The notes: generated by a model not told the origin, from the letters alone. Counted from the first letter of the stretch, positions 1 through 14,746 are shown. The stretch: DNA of 64,000 bases from Colius striatus (GCF_028858725.1 NC_084768.1:34068664-34132663), one strand, 5' to 3'. A program made the numbers and translations.

Positions 1-2249
1 TGAAATAACAAGTAACAGTGGGTTATGTAACCATAATCCTTCCTCAAAAGGCTACAAACATCAATCTAGACTAAACTGTATGCTCACCCATGCAATGATG
101 GGGCACTACAATGATGATTGATCTCCCTCCTGTAAGTGTCCTTCAGAGACAGAGAAGGGACCTCAGAATATATTTTTCTAGGGCTTGACTTTGCCTGTCT
201 GGAAAGCAACAAGTAACTGTTCCTCATGCTCCATCAACCCTAGCCATACTGTTTTGAAAATGCAGGGTCTGGTCTACAATCTGGTAACCTTGGATACTCT
301 ACCTGAACCTACATAAAGCAAATTTGCCATGTTATTTGTTCTTCTCTAAGGCTTTAAGAGGGTGCCAAAATGAAGAGGTGGGAGCAAATCCTGTATCTTG
401 CAGACAGGCATATGTCTGGTATCAATGAAGTTGCAGAAATCATAGAAACAAAAAAATTAATTGGTGAAATGGTCCCTTCCTTCTTCTCCAGAAAGCCAGA
501 ACTTTCTCTGAAGTTGAGCCTGGGCCAGTTTTGACTGAGGTGATCTGATCAGATTTTCATCACTTTCCCAATATGTCCGTTTGAACAAAATATTGTTCTG
601 TCACTATCCTGCAGATTATTCCTAGTCTCTAGAATTACCTCAGTATTTTTTTTTCTTTCCCATTCTACTATTTACTGTTATCACGCTATTCCATTCCCAG
701 AATTGTCAGTAATCATCTTACTCTGTCAGTTAGTTCTTGCCTGATTTAGGAGATAGTGTAAAAGTGCCTAAAATGAATTGGGCTGAAAGATTATAAACAA
801 TGCAGTAGATTATAAACAAGGAGCTATGCAGTAACTTCAAGGCTTTTAAGCACAACAAAAATATTTACTTAACAGTCATCCCTAAAATATATTCTTTAGG
901 AAACAGCTGCTCCAAATAGTCTTCTTGGCTTAAAATTAGAGCAAAACACAGTAAGACCATAAAACTGGAAAGAAGAGAGGCCGTTAACTCTCCTTCATTT
1001 ATACCATACAGAGTCCAGCCTTCTTCAGTTTAATGCAAATGTTCATTCCTCTGGAAAAATCAGGACTGCCAAAAATAACTTGAGGAATGAAGATTAGCTG
1101 TAAATACAAAATGTTTATATTATGTTATGTATATAGCCCTTAAAAAGTCATAACAAAATTGAGTCATTGCCTTGAGTAACTTATTCAGACACAGCAGATA
1201 TCTTACATAAAGAAGGTGCTGCAGTGGAAAAGATGGAATGCAAACATAAGATGCAGTCTCTTTTCAGACTTACACTAAGGATAATCACAATTGTTATCTG
1301 CTGTGCCATTAGCAGGATATTGTCACTCAGACACGTTATGAGAATTGAGGCTTGAGGAACCATATGTAAGTAGTGCTGGCTTCTGAAAACTTGTATTTCT
1401 ACAACAAGGACAAAAACATGTTTCCAAACTGACAAGACATTTTTATGTCAGTTCTGATGGTGCTTGGTTCACTGCAGATGCTGTAAGAGATGCCATGCCA
1501 AATTCATCCCTGGCATCAGAGCTGGTGCTATTATCTGCAGGCCGCAACTGATGAAACTTGCAAAGAATGATCCCCCTAATAACAGATTTCACAATCTTCA
1601 ATAATGATTTAAAGCAAATACAGGAATATGTCACAAGATGAGAAGACAGTGTTTATTTTTCTAGTATATGTCAAGGTCAGGGACCTTACTGACAGAAATA
1701 AAGATGTTTATGTTTTCTTCTGGTGATCCAAAATGTATGTGCTTAGATGTCTCTTGGTTAGGGCAAATATGAAACTAGAAACTACTACACACTTTCATTT
1801 ACTTAAGCAGACAGGAAAAAAAAAAGAAAATAAGTTAGAAAAATGTAAAATTCACTTAATGCCATAATGACAAGAAGAAATTCTTATAGAGTGCTTGTAG
1901 TTTAGGAATAATGATAACCACAGTTATCAGTAGACTCAGTTTAAAGCTAAGAAGGTTAGACCATAAAGAGTACAATATAGAAAATAATCATGTGAAGTCA
2001 GCTACAGAAGGTAAAGAGTGAGCTAACAAGTCAGTGCACAGACCTGCCATGCTGGGAACCATCTGAGAGTTGTAATACTTGAAATCTTATGGTTTATTTT
2101 ACACCTATCTTGTCACAACAACTTTTAGATTACTTCATCTAGTAAAGCATAAGCCCAATGTTCATATGAAGAAAATATACCACAAATTAATGAGATGAGG
2201 ACAGTGTCTGTGTTCAGTTTTATGCCACCAAGGAGTCATGACATAGGAC

Positions 2250-2810
2250 AGTGTGACTGAGCTCAAAGTTTGTGGAGAGGAAGAAGACAGGAGACATAGA
2301 GTCTGGAGTATGGGGATGAGGTGTGATGCCAGTAAAGGTGCAGCACAGAGTATCAGGGCCCTGGGCTAAGAGAGGTGGTAGGACAAGCAGGACAACACTG
2401 AGAGGCTGTGGCCCCAGCAATGTTTTGGAAGCAGAGTACACATGGTAGAGTAAAGCTTAGGGGCTGGGAAGATGATGGGAACAAGGTGTGGGCAGGGCAG
2501 GGTTCCAGGAGCCACGCAGGCATGAAGGAGAGAGACCTGGGGCAAGGGAGGACCATGAGAATGAAACTTGAGCATAATGAGGAGGTGCAGCTCATGGTAC
2601 TACTTCAGATGTGGAACAGGCATGGAGGCGTGGGGCTTGGGGCTGAGGAGGGTCACCAGGATGTGCCAGAAATATAGTGAGTCCCTGGCATGGCTACACA
2701 GAGAACACAGTTCCAAGCAGTGCTTCTGACGCACGGGCACAGGGTCTTGAGAGAGGGCTGCCAAGGACTAGGATGTGGTGAGAATAAGGAGCAGCACAGC
2801 TGAGGGGCTT
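2250..2810. other. Purine-rich, GC-elevated block
   Basis: About 560 bases in which the + strand is strongly G+A rich and clearly more GC-rich than both flanks. Phrases such as AGGTGTG, AGGTGCAGC and GGGGCTG recur irregularly, as in a decayed minisatellite. Overlapping open frames on both strands (about 70-90 codons) follow from the base composition and do not look like a gene. Confidence 0.4.
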
Positions 2811-3683
2811 ATGGAATGTCAAAATGCCTGGACCTTAGCTCTGAGCCCAGACAATAATAAAGATGAAGGAGAAAGAAATCACATAGAGTATGCAGCAACA
2901 TGCTCTGTCCCATGATCCTCCCTGGAAACACCTGGTAAAAAATAGGTTGCTGCTTCAAGTGATTTGTGGCAAATGGCAGCAGCGTTTCTGAGTCGATAAA
3001 ACCTGTCTTGAGTGTGCCACTGTACAAGGCAAGAGACTGTAGCCTTATCTTTTTCTTTCAGTCAATTGAAGAGTTTCCCTTTCTCTCCCTTTTCCTCTTC
3101 TTCAGCTACTTAGTAGAAGGGGTACCTTTAATATCTGCTCTGCCATGGGACAAATCACATTTCTAAATTTCTTTAAACTTTGTAAGTAAAATAGTTCATG
3201 ATGTCAGTTTTTTGGTTTTTTTTTTCTCTAAAATATGTCCTTTCTTCAATTTAAAAGGGAAAAATGAATGCTATAGTCTCTGTAGCCAGCTAAAACTGAG
3301 CATCTGAAATCCCCAAAGAAATGGAGAAGAGTTAACTCCTATGTATGAAATTTGCTGAGTAATGCTGCCCCTTAAAAAAAAAATCAGCACTAACTCTTGC
3401 TGTTCTTTCAGACCACATCCTCTAGAAACAGAAGATCTTACTACTCCATGTTGCATAATGTCTGTGGCAGTCGTGCTTTTAATCAGCTTTAGTGGAACTT
3501 AATAAGTATACACATACTTTCCAGTTCCTTTGCTTGTTATGTCTCTGTATGTTTATACTAAATGCTGTGTCAGAAATTGCTATGAATAGGACACTGTAAC
3601 ATTCCTTAGCAGTGAGCAGTACTCTTTTTTTAGAAAGAGAGGGTAAATTTACAATTGAGCCTTTTCCCTGTATAGTGCTAACT

Positions 3684-3779
3684 GTGCATGTACATATACA
3701 TTTACACATACATATATGTATGCGACATGCATATGTGTATATACATATATAGCAATACATACACATACTGCTATATAGA
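3684..3779. repeat. Alternating TA/CA simple repeat
   Basis: A degenerate tract of alternating pyrimidine and purine (ACATATATGTATG-like). It explains the tyrosine, isoleucine and cysteine-rich open frames seen on both strands here. Confidence 0.6.
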
Positions 3780-6700
3780 TGGCAAAAATACTGCATTTCT
3801 AAGTTATTGTTCATATGTCCTAAAATTTAAATATAGTGTCTTAATTGTAAAGGATGGTGCAATACAGACACATTTTAGACTTTAACACCTACTGGTAACC
3901 AGATAGAAATAAATACCAAAATATTTAATTTTGTGTCATAGAAAAGAAAACCCAATACAGTGAAACTAAATGGAAGGAGCTGTTTTCTACCTGCCTTAAC
4001 AAAATCTTACCATGTCTTCTTAATTCTGCATTCCTTAAGAAGCCTAACTTCCCATCAAGGTTGAGAAAATACAGTAAACTGAAAGCTGGGAGTTTAAAAA
4101 TCTTTTCACACAGGGTTGTTAATGAATATTAACATGACTACAATAGTTATCTTTGGGATACCAGAATGGAGAGATGAAAGTTTGTTTATCTCAGAAATAG
4201 ATCTTAGTGTAACAATAAGAAACTGTACACCCAGACAATGTTCTAGGTCTTATTTCTTTTTCTAGTTAATAATTTCCATCATTAAAGGTACCCAGAAACA
4301 CAGGGAGAGAAACGCAGAGGAAGCTATGATGATGTGCTATTGAGTACATGACCTTCAAACACGCTGGAGATGACCATATAAAAATATGAAACTCATTTTC
4401 TAATATTTATCAGAAACTGCAGTGAAATCTACACTACTAAAATGTTAAAAAGCAGCTAAAGCTAGGATATGTTCAGCTATGACAATAAAAGAATAGACTT
4501 TCCTATTGTAAGAGAGTACCTTTTGAAATCATGTAACCTTTAGCCACTGTCTCTTACACAGATTAATATATTTGAGATAAACTTTGTCTAGTCTTTACAT
4601 CAATCTATATTCGTTGATTTCAATCCATTGCCAAGACCTTCTTCACTGACCCAGAAGTTTTGCTTATTATGCACATGATTCAACTTCCTTTGATATGTTG
4701 CTACATTCAATCAAATACTATTATTATTTCATGAGACACTGATTTTACAAGACTGTGAGAAAGATCATGGCTCTCAACTACATTTGGGCAGCGGAAAGAT
4801 TGGAAAGATATGCTCTATCCATACAACAAATACAAAGATATTTATGTTTATAAACAAATTCATCAAAGTTATCAGCAGAACTGACAGATAAAGTTTGCAG
4901 GTGGCTTTGGCCAAGGGAACTTGATTAAAATTTGTCTCTGATCACACACACAAGCATTTTAAGTTTAATACAGGAGGAGTATATGTGATTAACAATTAAT
5001 TCAATGCATAACTATTCAGTGCCTAGAGTATGAAAGAATAAGATACAGAATACTAAATGAGAGAGGAACTCCCATGCACTCGGTTCGGCCAGCACTACAA
5101 ATACAGACAGACATTTTGTACAGTCATGACATCTTAATATTGAGATTTTAATTGTTTATGTACTCTTCTAAGCTACTAAATATTTTTTAAGCTATGTGGT
5201 TTAGTAATGATAGCATAAGATGTGTAACTGTTGGCCTGATTATGCAAACTATAAAGAATGCTAGGCATTTATTCTTTTTGTTCACTTCTGAACATTACTT
5301 CAGGTAGTGGTTGAGGCTATCTACATTCTAGACATTCTGGAGCCTGACTGCTTTTAGGATGTCTGTTTTTACGCAGGATTGTGACATTCAGAATCATCTA
5401 TCACATTTTTCCTAGTGCAAATGTTAGAGAACTCTCAAATCAGATTTGTTCTGAGAAAGCTAAGTCTTGTTGACGTTGAGGGCGTGAATCTGTTTTCATG
5501 CACTTTTTCATAGGGTCCGTTGGTGGGAATGATATATATTCACTTCTCTTGAAGTGGCGTCTATCAAGTATATTTATCCACATGTTCAGCCTACACTTTG
5601 GTAGCTCAGTTAATGTAGTATTTTAAACGTAAGTGTGTGTTTATAAACCATGTATCCAGGCTCTGTGAACATGAGTCTGCGCTCCCATGCGGGCTCTGGG
5701 TGATTTTGCTAGCATTGGGAAGAGACCACGTGATTGCCCTCTACCCTTTCACACAGGCCTTAGTACTGTGGGTAAGCTAAACAGGGACATAGCTATGCGT
5801 GCTCAGCCTAAGTCTAGCACTGTACACCCCATAATACTTTGCAGCAATAGCAGATGACAGCCAGGTTGCTATACTGTGCAATGACTTAATGTTTCTCTTA
5901 GAAGTGCCTTATCAGAAATACAGGTTAGCAAGTCTATTTTAAGCAATGCAGATATCTAGAACACATCAAGCCCTTAGCTTGCTTAGTCTTGTGATTTATA
6001 TTTCATTTAGCAACATGAAGGCTGACTACGTATGAAAAGAATGTCAGAGTTGATTCATATGTATTTCCAAATACATAAATGGAAAGAAGAGATCTTTCTG
6101 TATAAAACCTTTGCAACATTTTCAATAGATTTTGTTTCCAAATTCATTATTTCTAAATACTTTGGAGGAATCAGAAGTTCAGTATTTAATATCTTCTTGT
6201 AGGGTCTTGGAACAGACTGGTGGAGTGGGAGGCCTCTGGCAGACTTCTGGATACATGGGAATCAGACATTAAGAGCAAAGTTCCTTTGAGTTTGGAAAGA
6301 TTTCAACCATACATTTGACTTTTAAAAAACCCATCTGTCTTGCTAAAGTTTCATCATATTTGTTTATTTTGAGACAGAGGATTGTCATTAGGTTGCTGGT
6401 GGGGCTTGGCTTCCTGAGCAGTGTTCTGCTCTTTGTTGCTAGCTGTTGCCTTTTCAATTACTGAATAAAGAGTTTTAGGAGTTCCTCCACTACTATACAA
6501 ATACTGTTTCTTACTTTACTTCTGGATATATGAACATATGACCCCACTACTCTGCAGCTATGAAATTGTGGTCTTAATTTTCATTCATTTAATGTGTAAA
6601 TACTTGGATATTTTTCAAAAAGTGGGGATATTTTTTTAAAGAAACAAATCAAGTAACAAAAACCAAGAAATATCAAGACTCAGTAGCCTATGAAGACAGC

Positions 6701-9700
6701 AGAAGCTGTGCAGATTTCATCCACCATAGAAGACTGCTTGCCTTCCTATATTCTTATTACAGTATGGTATTTTCAACAAACTCCAAGAAAACAACTTTTG
6801 GTTGTTTTTTTCTCAGCAATAACCAGTATGGTAGGTCAGAAGTAGATAGGAGAAGAGAAATAAAGAAATTCTGCTGATGCAACACTCAGATGCTCAGAAA
6901 ATTGATAGACTACATTGATTAAAAAATGTTGGTAAAAGTCAATGAAGGCTCATCAGAACAGACATAAGCATAACAGGTCAGAAGACAGACCATCTTTCTT
7001 GCAGTAGGATTTGTCAGTCCACCTACCTATTTTCAAGTCTGTATTTGATGGTATATTTTAAGAAGTTTTAAAAAAATATCACTGGATACCAAACCTCTCA
7101 TTTTTCAAAACAGTTTCTCCTTGTTATTTAACTGGCTTCTGTTTGCAAAGAAGATGCAATAAATTGGCACTTTCCTGGGTCTACTATTGCATCTACCTAC
7201 TCACAAATATGGTTGATTTAACAGTGGTTAAGACAACTCAGTGAAGCTGGGTTTTTAAGGAAATAAGAACATGAAGTGCTGGATCTCTATTAGAAAAAGG
7301 GATCAAATTGCTCTCTTCATCTTCCTTTTAACCAGACACTTACTGCACATATTATTGGAACACATTTTACCATAGTAATTTGCCTGTCATTAAGTTTTTC
7401 CTCTCACTAGTGTGGGAAAAGAAACATATTCATCTGGCTTCGCTGCTGGCCTCTCAAATCTGTCTATTTGAGTCAAGGGAGTCTGTAGAGTTACTTAATT
7501 TAAATTTTTTTTTAGACTGGAATTTTGTGTGCTAGGGAAGAGAAAAAAATAATTAAATGTCTCATCTGTGGCTTAAAATCTATGCCAAGAAGATGACTTG
7601 AAACTTTCTTAAGTGAAAAATAATATTCTACAGAAAGAAAATCCCTTGATAAAAAGATCTTCTGTTTGCTTTACAGTAGTTGCATGCTTTTAATTTTCTG
7701 AGATTAAAATATTATTAGCCTTTAAATTTAGTATAATTCATTAGATTGCTCAGTTCTCATGTGCTTTAGATTTCTCTGCTCCATGAATCTGGAAAAGATT
7801 TATATAAAGTGGGAGGCAGTGGAAAAGGAAGAAATCTGACTCATGCAATTAGCAATTGTGTCCAAACCACTCTACAGGGAGGTAGAATGTCCTGGGAAAA
7901 CTGAAAACTAGCTCTTTGAAATCAAGAAATGCTAACTGTGTTCAATAGGTCTATGTGAATCTGTGTATTTGGTGTATTGCTCTAAACATGTACTTAGCTA
8001 AAAACATTTAAAATTAACATGGCATATTGACACAAGTAACAACTGAATTAATGAAAACATAATCAAAATACTGACAAATTTAGTAGGCCTTTGTGTTTGA
8101 AAGAATAGTTTGGATTCTTTCAAAACAAAATTATATTGACATCTGTAAATATTAATAAGACTGGTCATTATGTAAGTAAATCAGAAGTTCTGTGCTCAAA
8201 AGTTATGCTATCTGCTGTTAAATTGAAAGTTTGTGCACAAAGACAACTCTATTTTGGAAAAGAAGAAAACCCTTTTTTGAGTTGTGGAACTTACAGTATG
8301 CTGCTGTTATTCATGTGACTCGAATCAGCTATCATTTTCTTGTTACTAGATATCTGGGTTTTATTGCTTATTTGCCTTTACTGTATATATGGGAGCTCTG
8401 TTTTTAATGAGCAGAAGTTTATGCAATGATGTCCTCTATTAAATATATCAACAACTGAGATTTCAAAATCCTTCCTTTGCACATGAAAAATTAAGTATTT
8501 GCGGCACTGCAACTGTGAGGATTGCAGCAGGGCATACGGGACCTTTCCAAATGCAGTAAATGGGACATGTGCAGGACACAGACACTGCCAAGCACTGGCT
8601 AGGGTCCCAGCTCTTGGGGATGACCACCTTCACCTATAGTAGGAGCAGTGCAAGGATATAGGGGCAGGCTCTGAGACTTCTTCCCTCCTCCTTAGACCAC
8701 AGACTGGCTAAAGGGCATAGAGCTTGAAAAGATTTTTTTTTCCATGCAATGGGCTGAATCTTTATGATTTGATCAGCAATTAAGACTGAAAGATTTTATA
8801 TTGGAGCCATGGCAAACATTGCTTGGACTAGGGACAGCTGTATGAAAAGAGAACAATACAGCCATGGGAAAATGCATATCCAGAAGATGCAGTTGAGGGG
8901 AGTGAGAAGGAAACCCAACTCTATAGCAGATTCTGAAGAAGCAACAACTGCAACCACTAGTAACAAAACTTACGAATAATTATTAAAACTCAATAACTAG
9001 CATCAAATCCAACAGAAATTACAGGAAAACTAGTTCTGTTAGCAATTATAGCAATGTTTTGCATAACACTACAGTTATAACAGCAGCAATTATAGGGAGA
9101 GAACTAAAACTCTCTGTGAACTTGTCTGTGAACCCACGAAAGCCAAAGCCCTACTGTGGCACTGGGAGATGCTACAGGAAACATTAAGTCCTCTTGAAAA
9201 TTAACTCAGAAGCCACTGCAAAATCCTTTGAGATTAATAACTTACAAAGGGATGAAAAAACCACACAGGTAGGTTACTGTCTTGCTGGGAAATTACTGTG
9301 AATATGAGGTGCAGGACAGTGAAGCCCTATGGAAGCAATTGTGGTACCTAGTGATACAGGCCTAAGACTGGGATGCATGAGCCTGGCTCCTTAAAACAAT
9401 TTTGGAACACTTAAATGGAAAAATATTTTCCTTCTTCTAACACTCATTTGTTGACTGTTAGCCAGTATCCTGCTGAAAACAGTGCTGAGACAGCAGGGAG
9501 ATGTCTGTAGCACAAAGGAACTTGAGGGAAAAAAAATGGCCTGGAGTGCAGTGTAGTACAGAAGCTCTGGGGAATGTGGTAGTTAGAGCCTGGGAAGTAG
9601 ACTGCTCCCACAAACCCTCTGCAACTGGCTGACATTCTCTGGTATCAAAACAAATGCTGTCTAAGGTCAGAGAACCTTGTGTTTTGTACATGCTGTTCAA

Positions 9701-12700
9701 CAGATGGTTGATCTTCCTTTATTCTGAGGTTTCCTGGGGATGACAGTCCCCACCACAGTGGTAGGACAGGGGATTGAAAGAACTTGAAAAAAGACAATGT
9801 TCTTTAGGCTCTTTACCATTTGAATGACTATATTGAAGGCAGCCTGCCAAAATACCTCAGTTCTTCTGGTAATATGATCAGACGGTCTATTTGTTCTTTT
9901 GTCTTTGGTAGTAAATGCAGCATCCAAGTCTAATGTTTATTCGAATCTTGGAATAATGAAACATTAGAAGGCTCCAGGAAGCCATGATATTATATAACCA
10001 CACCTGACATGACAGTGGCAAACAGTATGTGTCCCAGAATTCAGAGCACCTTGCTTGGTGTCCTGGACCCTGACGGTTTCGGAGTCTCCTGTTTAAACTA
10101 CACAGAGTCCCAACAATATTTTAGAAAGTGCTCTGATTTCCAGACAGGTAATACACCTTGGTGACCACTGGCAAACACTTCATGATCAGAGCTTTTGCAG
10201 GATATACAAACTGCCCAGGAGTCTACACATCAACTTGGCTAAATGTCAAACCAGATGTGAATAGATGGAACATATGAGGTAAAGCCCAAAGATTTAAACC
10301 GCCTTTCATCAAGAATTAAGTTAAGCCCTCTTCAGGTAAGGTATGATTTTCACTGGAATCTCCTGTTCTACTGAGCAACAGAGGCGATTTTTGGGCTGGT
10401 TTTAATGATCACAAAACCATTAGCTTATTGCTAAGAGCCGGAAAGTGGAGAGTGTGCTAGAGTGCAGAAAAGACCTGTATAGAAGCACTTGGCAAGACAT
10501 AAAGTCAAATACATCACATTCTAGATTTCACTCTGCATGGGTGAAATGGGTGAGAGATGGGTGCTTCTGAATGGTGTTATTATTCCTATGGGATTTTGTT
10601 TGCTAGTCAGTGGCTGATATCAATAACTACTACTTAACTATGTGTAATGCAGTCAGTATAAATTCACTAATAAAAAACTTCTACATAGTTCTTTCAAGAG
10701 GAGCACGACATTTCTTTGCTATAGGTAACTGTTACTTAATTTCTTGTGGGTTTTTTTTTCAGCATTCTACTGCTTTTCAATTTATTAGTTACTGTTGCTG
10801 AATAGGCTGTGAAATTCAGTGCTACTTTGTGAGTGTATTCCTTATCTGAATGAATACATAATAGTATTGGGTTCTCTGTGTTTTGCTTGGAATAGTGCTC
10901 ACAGGCCAGAAACAGCATCAGTATGAAACCCCTGCATACTTTTGTAAAGGGTTATGCACTTTTGTTCAGTATATTGCTTGCAGACTGCTCGATGATGATG
11001 ATTGAAGTCTTAAAAACTTCTCCACTATTTCATATGATAAGAAGGAAAGAAATATAGGTTTGTATAAAATATCTGTGTTATAGAATCCACATACAGGTGA
11101 TTTTTAATTTCATTTAGATTATATCTATCTAAAGTAATTATTTAAAGATTCCAGAAGGCTTAAGGCAAAAGATTGTGGTTTTTCCTTTTCAAAATGGATT
11201 ACATGAAGGTTCTTTTCAGCCCTCCAAAGGAATAAACAGAAAGTAAACTTTCTCATTTTTGCCTTTTACTGCCTCCCACACAGAATTATGTGCTAAACCC
11301 ATGCTAAAATACAAACTCCTTCCTGCTGTTCTGATCTGTTCCACTACTCAAAAATACAGGAATTTTACTGTAATACCTGCCTATATCTCACTATAACGTC
11401 TGACCAGTGGTTCTTTTAGTAAGATATCATGTAACTGAACTTCAGTTATTAATACAGACAGCTGCAGAAACATCACTAAAAGAGGAGGAAGATGTTGAGC
11501 TTTCTTTGAAGTCTTTGCCTAGCAGCATGGCTAGTCTTAAACAATGTTTCAGCCGTGAACTTACTTTTGAAGATAATAAATTGAACATGTTAATACATTA
11601 ATAGTTATATGTTTGTAGTCTGTAGATAACTCCAGACTGCTCAACTATTTCCCAAGCAACTGAAGCTATTCTGCATCTTTTGCTTCTTTCCTGTAGCTGC
11701 ACAAGGAATTTTGCAGATGCTCTGAGTGTGACTCCTCTGCTTGATGTGTGACAATTTCTGATATTTCTGATATTTCCATATGTGCTCAGAGCCAAGCATC
11801 ATGCCATGTGTGATGGTACGGGAAAAAAGCAGACCTTGGAAAAAGGTATTTTGAAATCAAGTATAGTCATCATGTCCGTGGCTATGGATTCAAAACAGAA
11901 ACACACTACTGACTCTCTTAAGTTCACCAGTCTATAGTCTAACAGCTATTTCGCTACAGAAGAGGGATATCCCAAATATGTGTTAAAAAGCACTACTAGC
12001 ACAACTTCATATCAAGTTCAACCACTCTTATAAGTTTTTCCTGAAATAGGCTGAATTTGCATAAGAAAGAAATTTTCTAGGAGACAATCATCATTTGTCC
12101 ATTTCTTACACCTGTTTTTGATAATCTAATCTTTCTCTATTACAGTAGTTCTGCTAAATCCTCTCCATGTTCTATTCAATCCTTCTCTATTTATGTTTTA
12201 CTAATTTTTAATAGCCTTGCATAAACACAAGGAAAAGAATCATACAGACGGAACCAAGAGAGGCAAAAAAACCCCCAAACAAAACCAAACAAGTAAAGAC
12301 TTCTATATTTGGATTGATATAAATTGCTGAATTAACATGTATTGTATAGTTATATAGTACAAGATTTTGCAAGCAATCAGCTTGCAACTTCAAATGGAGA
12401 TGCTATCATTTTGGCAGTTTAAGTGTATAAATACTTATGAACATAAATCCAGTGACATGAATCTTGGAATAAATGAAATAAACATTGAGATTTTAGTGAA
12501 CATAGGATTCTAATAGCTCTAGAATACCAGAAGTTACAGTGTCCCAGCTGACACTAGATCTCTGGGTATTGCTATAGAACTGATTTTCAAAACTATTCAA
12601 AATCCCCATCACTGCTCACTGAAGGTGAGTAAAATTGACAGCTGAAGGAACTGCTTTGTTTTGCCAGTTTTAAGCAAAAATTTAGTAGCATCTCAAAATA

Positions 12701-12892
12701 AAGAAAATAAATTAAACATTAAATAATACAAGAATAAGATAGTGGTCAAAAGATTGGAAGTCTGTTACTTGTAACTCAGCGTTGTTAATGCAATAATCAT
12801 CCTGCTGTTGGGATCTAACATCTAGACTATATCTAGTATTGGCTGAGATGTGTATTTGGAGGAAACACAGCTTTTATTTTTTATAATAGATC

Positions 12893-12908
12893 TTTTTTTT
12901 TTTTTTTT
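12893..12908 (+). repeat. T homopolymer run
   Basis: An uninterrupted run of 16 T followed by AAATAATAA. It could be an old A-tail of a retroposed sequence on the - strand, but no element is recognisable beside it. Confidence 0.7.
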
Positions 12909-13546
12909 AAATAATAAGACTGGAGCTTTAGTATAACAATGAGAAATCTGTGAATTTCTCTGACCTGAACACAGAAGGCACAGTCCAGATTAATTTGTAG
13001 CTGCTTTGAAAAGCATAGTCATGCCTGGCATGACATGTTAACCAGAGTAAATAAAGAAAAGCTTTAAAAAAGAGGGAAACACAGACGTAATAGAAATAAA
13101 CCAGATTTCAAGTTACTAAGACAACTGGTGGAAAAAACTCTCTATTAAAAACTAAGAAAACATAAAGAAAGCTATACTACAAGAAATTGTTTATTAAAAC
13201 TAGAAAAATGTAATTTCTGCTCAGACTATGATCCATTTTGAGCTACCACATATAACCCTGAGTAATTCAATTTGATTATTTAATCTAATAAAAACAGAGA
13301 GCTTCACTTAACAGCGAATTTTCACTTAATAGTGACGTTTTGATTACTGATAATGATTTCTGTGCATGTGTACGTTTCTCATACCAAAAGCAAAGACTAA
13401 AAATGGAATATTATATCTTTATGAAGCAATTTTTATGTTTTGCCTTCTTTAAAGTTCTTAGTCCTTCAGACTAACAGAATTTTCATCTCCAAGTATTTTA
13501 GAGTCAAGACACAGGAAAACTGCTTGGATAGGATAACATATGATAT

Positions 13547-14252
13547 ATAGAATCATAGAATCATAGAATGGTAGGGGTTGGAAGGGACCTTTAGAGATCA
13601 TCTAGCCCAACCCCCCTGCAGAAGCAGGGTCACCTAGACCAGGCTGCATGGGAACATGTCCAGGTGGTCTTGAAGCCCTCCAAGGAAGGAGCCTCCACAA
13701 CCCCTCTGGGCAGCCTGTGCCAGGGCTCCCTCACCTGAACAGGGAAAGAGCTTTTTCTTATATTTAAGTGGAACTTTTTGTGTTCCAGCTTCATCCCATT
13801 ACCCCTTGTCCTGTTGCTGGCTACTATAGAAAAGAGGGATGTCCCAACCTCCTGACACCCACCCTTTAGATATTTATAAATGTTAATAAGATCTCCTCTC
13901 AGTCTCCTCTTCTCCAGACTAAACAGCCCCAGTTCCCACAGCCTTTCCTCATATGAAAGATGTTCCAATCCCCTGATCATCTTGGTGGTCCCGTGCTGGA
14001 CTCTCTCCAGCACTTCCCTGTCCCTCTTGAGCTGAGGAGCCCAGAACTGGACACAGGACTCCAGATGAGGCCTCACCAGGGCAGAGTAGAGGGAGAGAAG
14101 AACCTCCCTTGACCTGCTGCCCACACTCTTCCTGATGCATCCCAGGCTGCCATTGGCTTTCTTGGCCACGAGGGCACAGTGCTGGCTTATATTTAGCTTA
14201 TTATCAATCAGGACTCCCAGATCTCTTTCTGCAGTGCTCTGTTTTAAGAACA
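13547..14252 (-). mobile_element. CR1 retrotransposon, 3' fragment
   Basis: A 5'-truncated copy of a CR1 LINE in reverse orientation. Its 3' end is at the left, where the + strand reads as repeated ATAGAATC units, the complement of the CR1 3' tail ATTCTATG. Next to it lies the typical CR1 3' phrase GGTCCCTTCCAACCC (read on the - strand). The body encodes the C-terminal part of the CR1 ORF2 protein and is open for about 207 codons. The right boundary is set where similarity to the ORF2 reading stops; 5' truncation of this kind is normal for CR1. Confidence 0.95.
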
Positions 14253-14253
14253 T
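13630..14253 (-). pseudogene. CR1 ORF2 C-terminal fragment
   Basis: A 207-codon open frame matching the part of CR1 ORF2 beyond the reverse transcriptase catalytic core. It contains phrases typical of the family such as [42 protein letters not shown] and [15 protein letters not shown]. Neither the endonuclease nor the catalytic YxDD region is present, so it has no enzymatic activity. The lack of internal stops suggests a fairly young copy. It is not a host gene. Confidence 0.9.
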
Positions 14254-14691
14254 ATATGAATTTTCTCAGTTCTAAGTCTTTTTTCAAAGTACAAAGTCTC
14301 ATCTTCAAACTGTGCTGCTGGATAAACAGAATGGATAGATAAAAAATCCTATGTGGATTATATTCTAATAATATAATGTTCTTTTCTGAAAAGAAACAGC
14401 ATGTGATTATTGTAAATGCTCTTTTTTTCTGGAAAGGATATGCATGATCTTATTGCCTGCAGATGTGCACTGAAAAATGCCTTTGGTCTCCTTCCTAGAA
14501 TACCAGATGGTTTCACATCATGAGGTTTCTCTCATGTCTGAGTACTGCAGTCTATATGCTTAGTCACTACAGCTATAAATAGTCTAATTCCTACTTGTTT
14601 TGTTGTTTTCTAACCAAAAAATTTCATGATCTCAGGAAAATCTCTCAAGAGAACAGCAACAGCTTGAACATATGGATCGCTGAAATAGTAT
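14253..14691. other. Spacer between two CR1 pieces, nothing seen
   Basis: AT-rich DNA between two CR1 fragments of opposite orientation. No gene or repeat was recognised. Confidence 0.5.
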
Positions 14692-14746
14692 TTGATCTTT
14701 ATAGGTCCCTTCCAGCCCCTACTGTTCTAAGATTCTATGATTCTAT
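14692..14746 (+). mobile_element. CR1 3'-end relic
   Basis: About 55 bases that match only the very end of a CR1 element on the + strand: TGATCTTTATAGGTCCCTTC, then CCCCTACTGTTCTAAGATTCTATGATTCTAT with the characteristic tandem tail. It is an extremely 5'-truncated insertion and has no coding content. Confidence 0.85.

Larger units (their letters stand above)
1..13546. other. Intergenic DNA, no gene seen
   Basis: AT-rich sequence without any reading frame that resembles a protein I know. The short open frames here (up to about 110 codons) are scattered over all frames, lack domain-like composition and are what chance gives in AT-rich DNA. I see no splice-flanked exon series, RNA gene or intact mobile element. 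Local features listed separately are a purine-rich, GC-richer block near 2.3-2.8 kb, an alternating TA/CA tract near 3.7 kb and a T run near 12.9 kb. In mammals the DNA upstream of F3 is also a long gene-poor interval, so distant control elements of F3 could sit here, but nothing in the sequence proves it. Confidence 0.6.
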
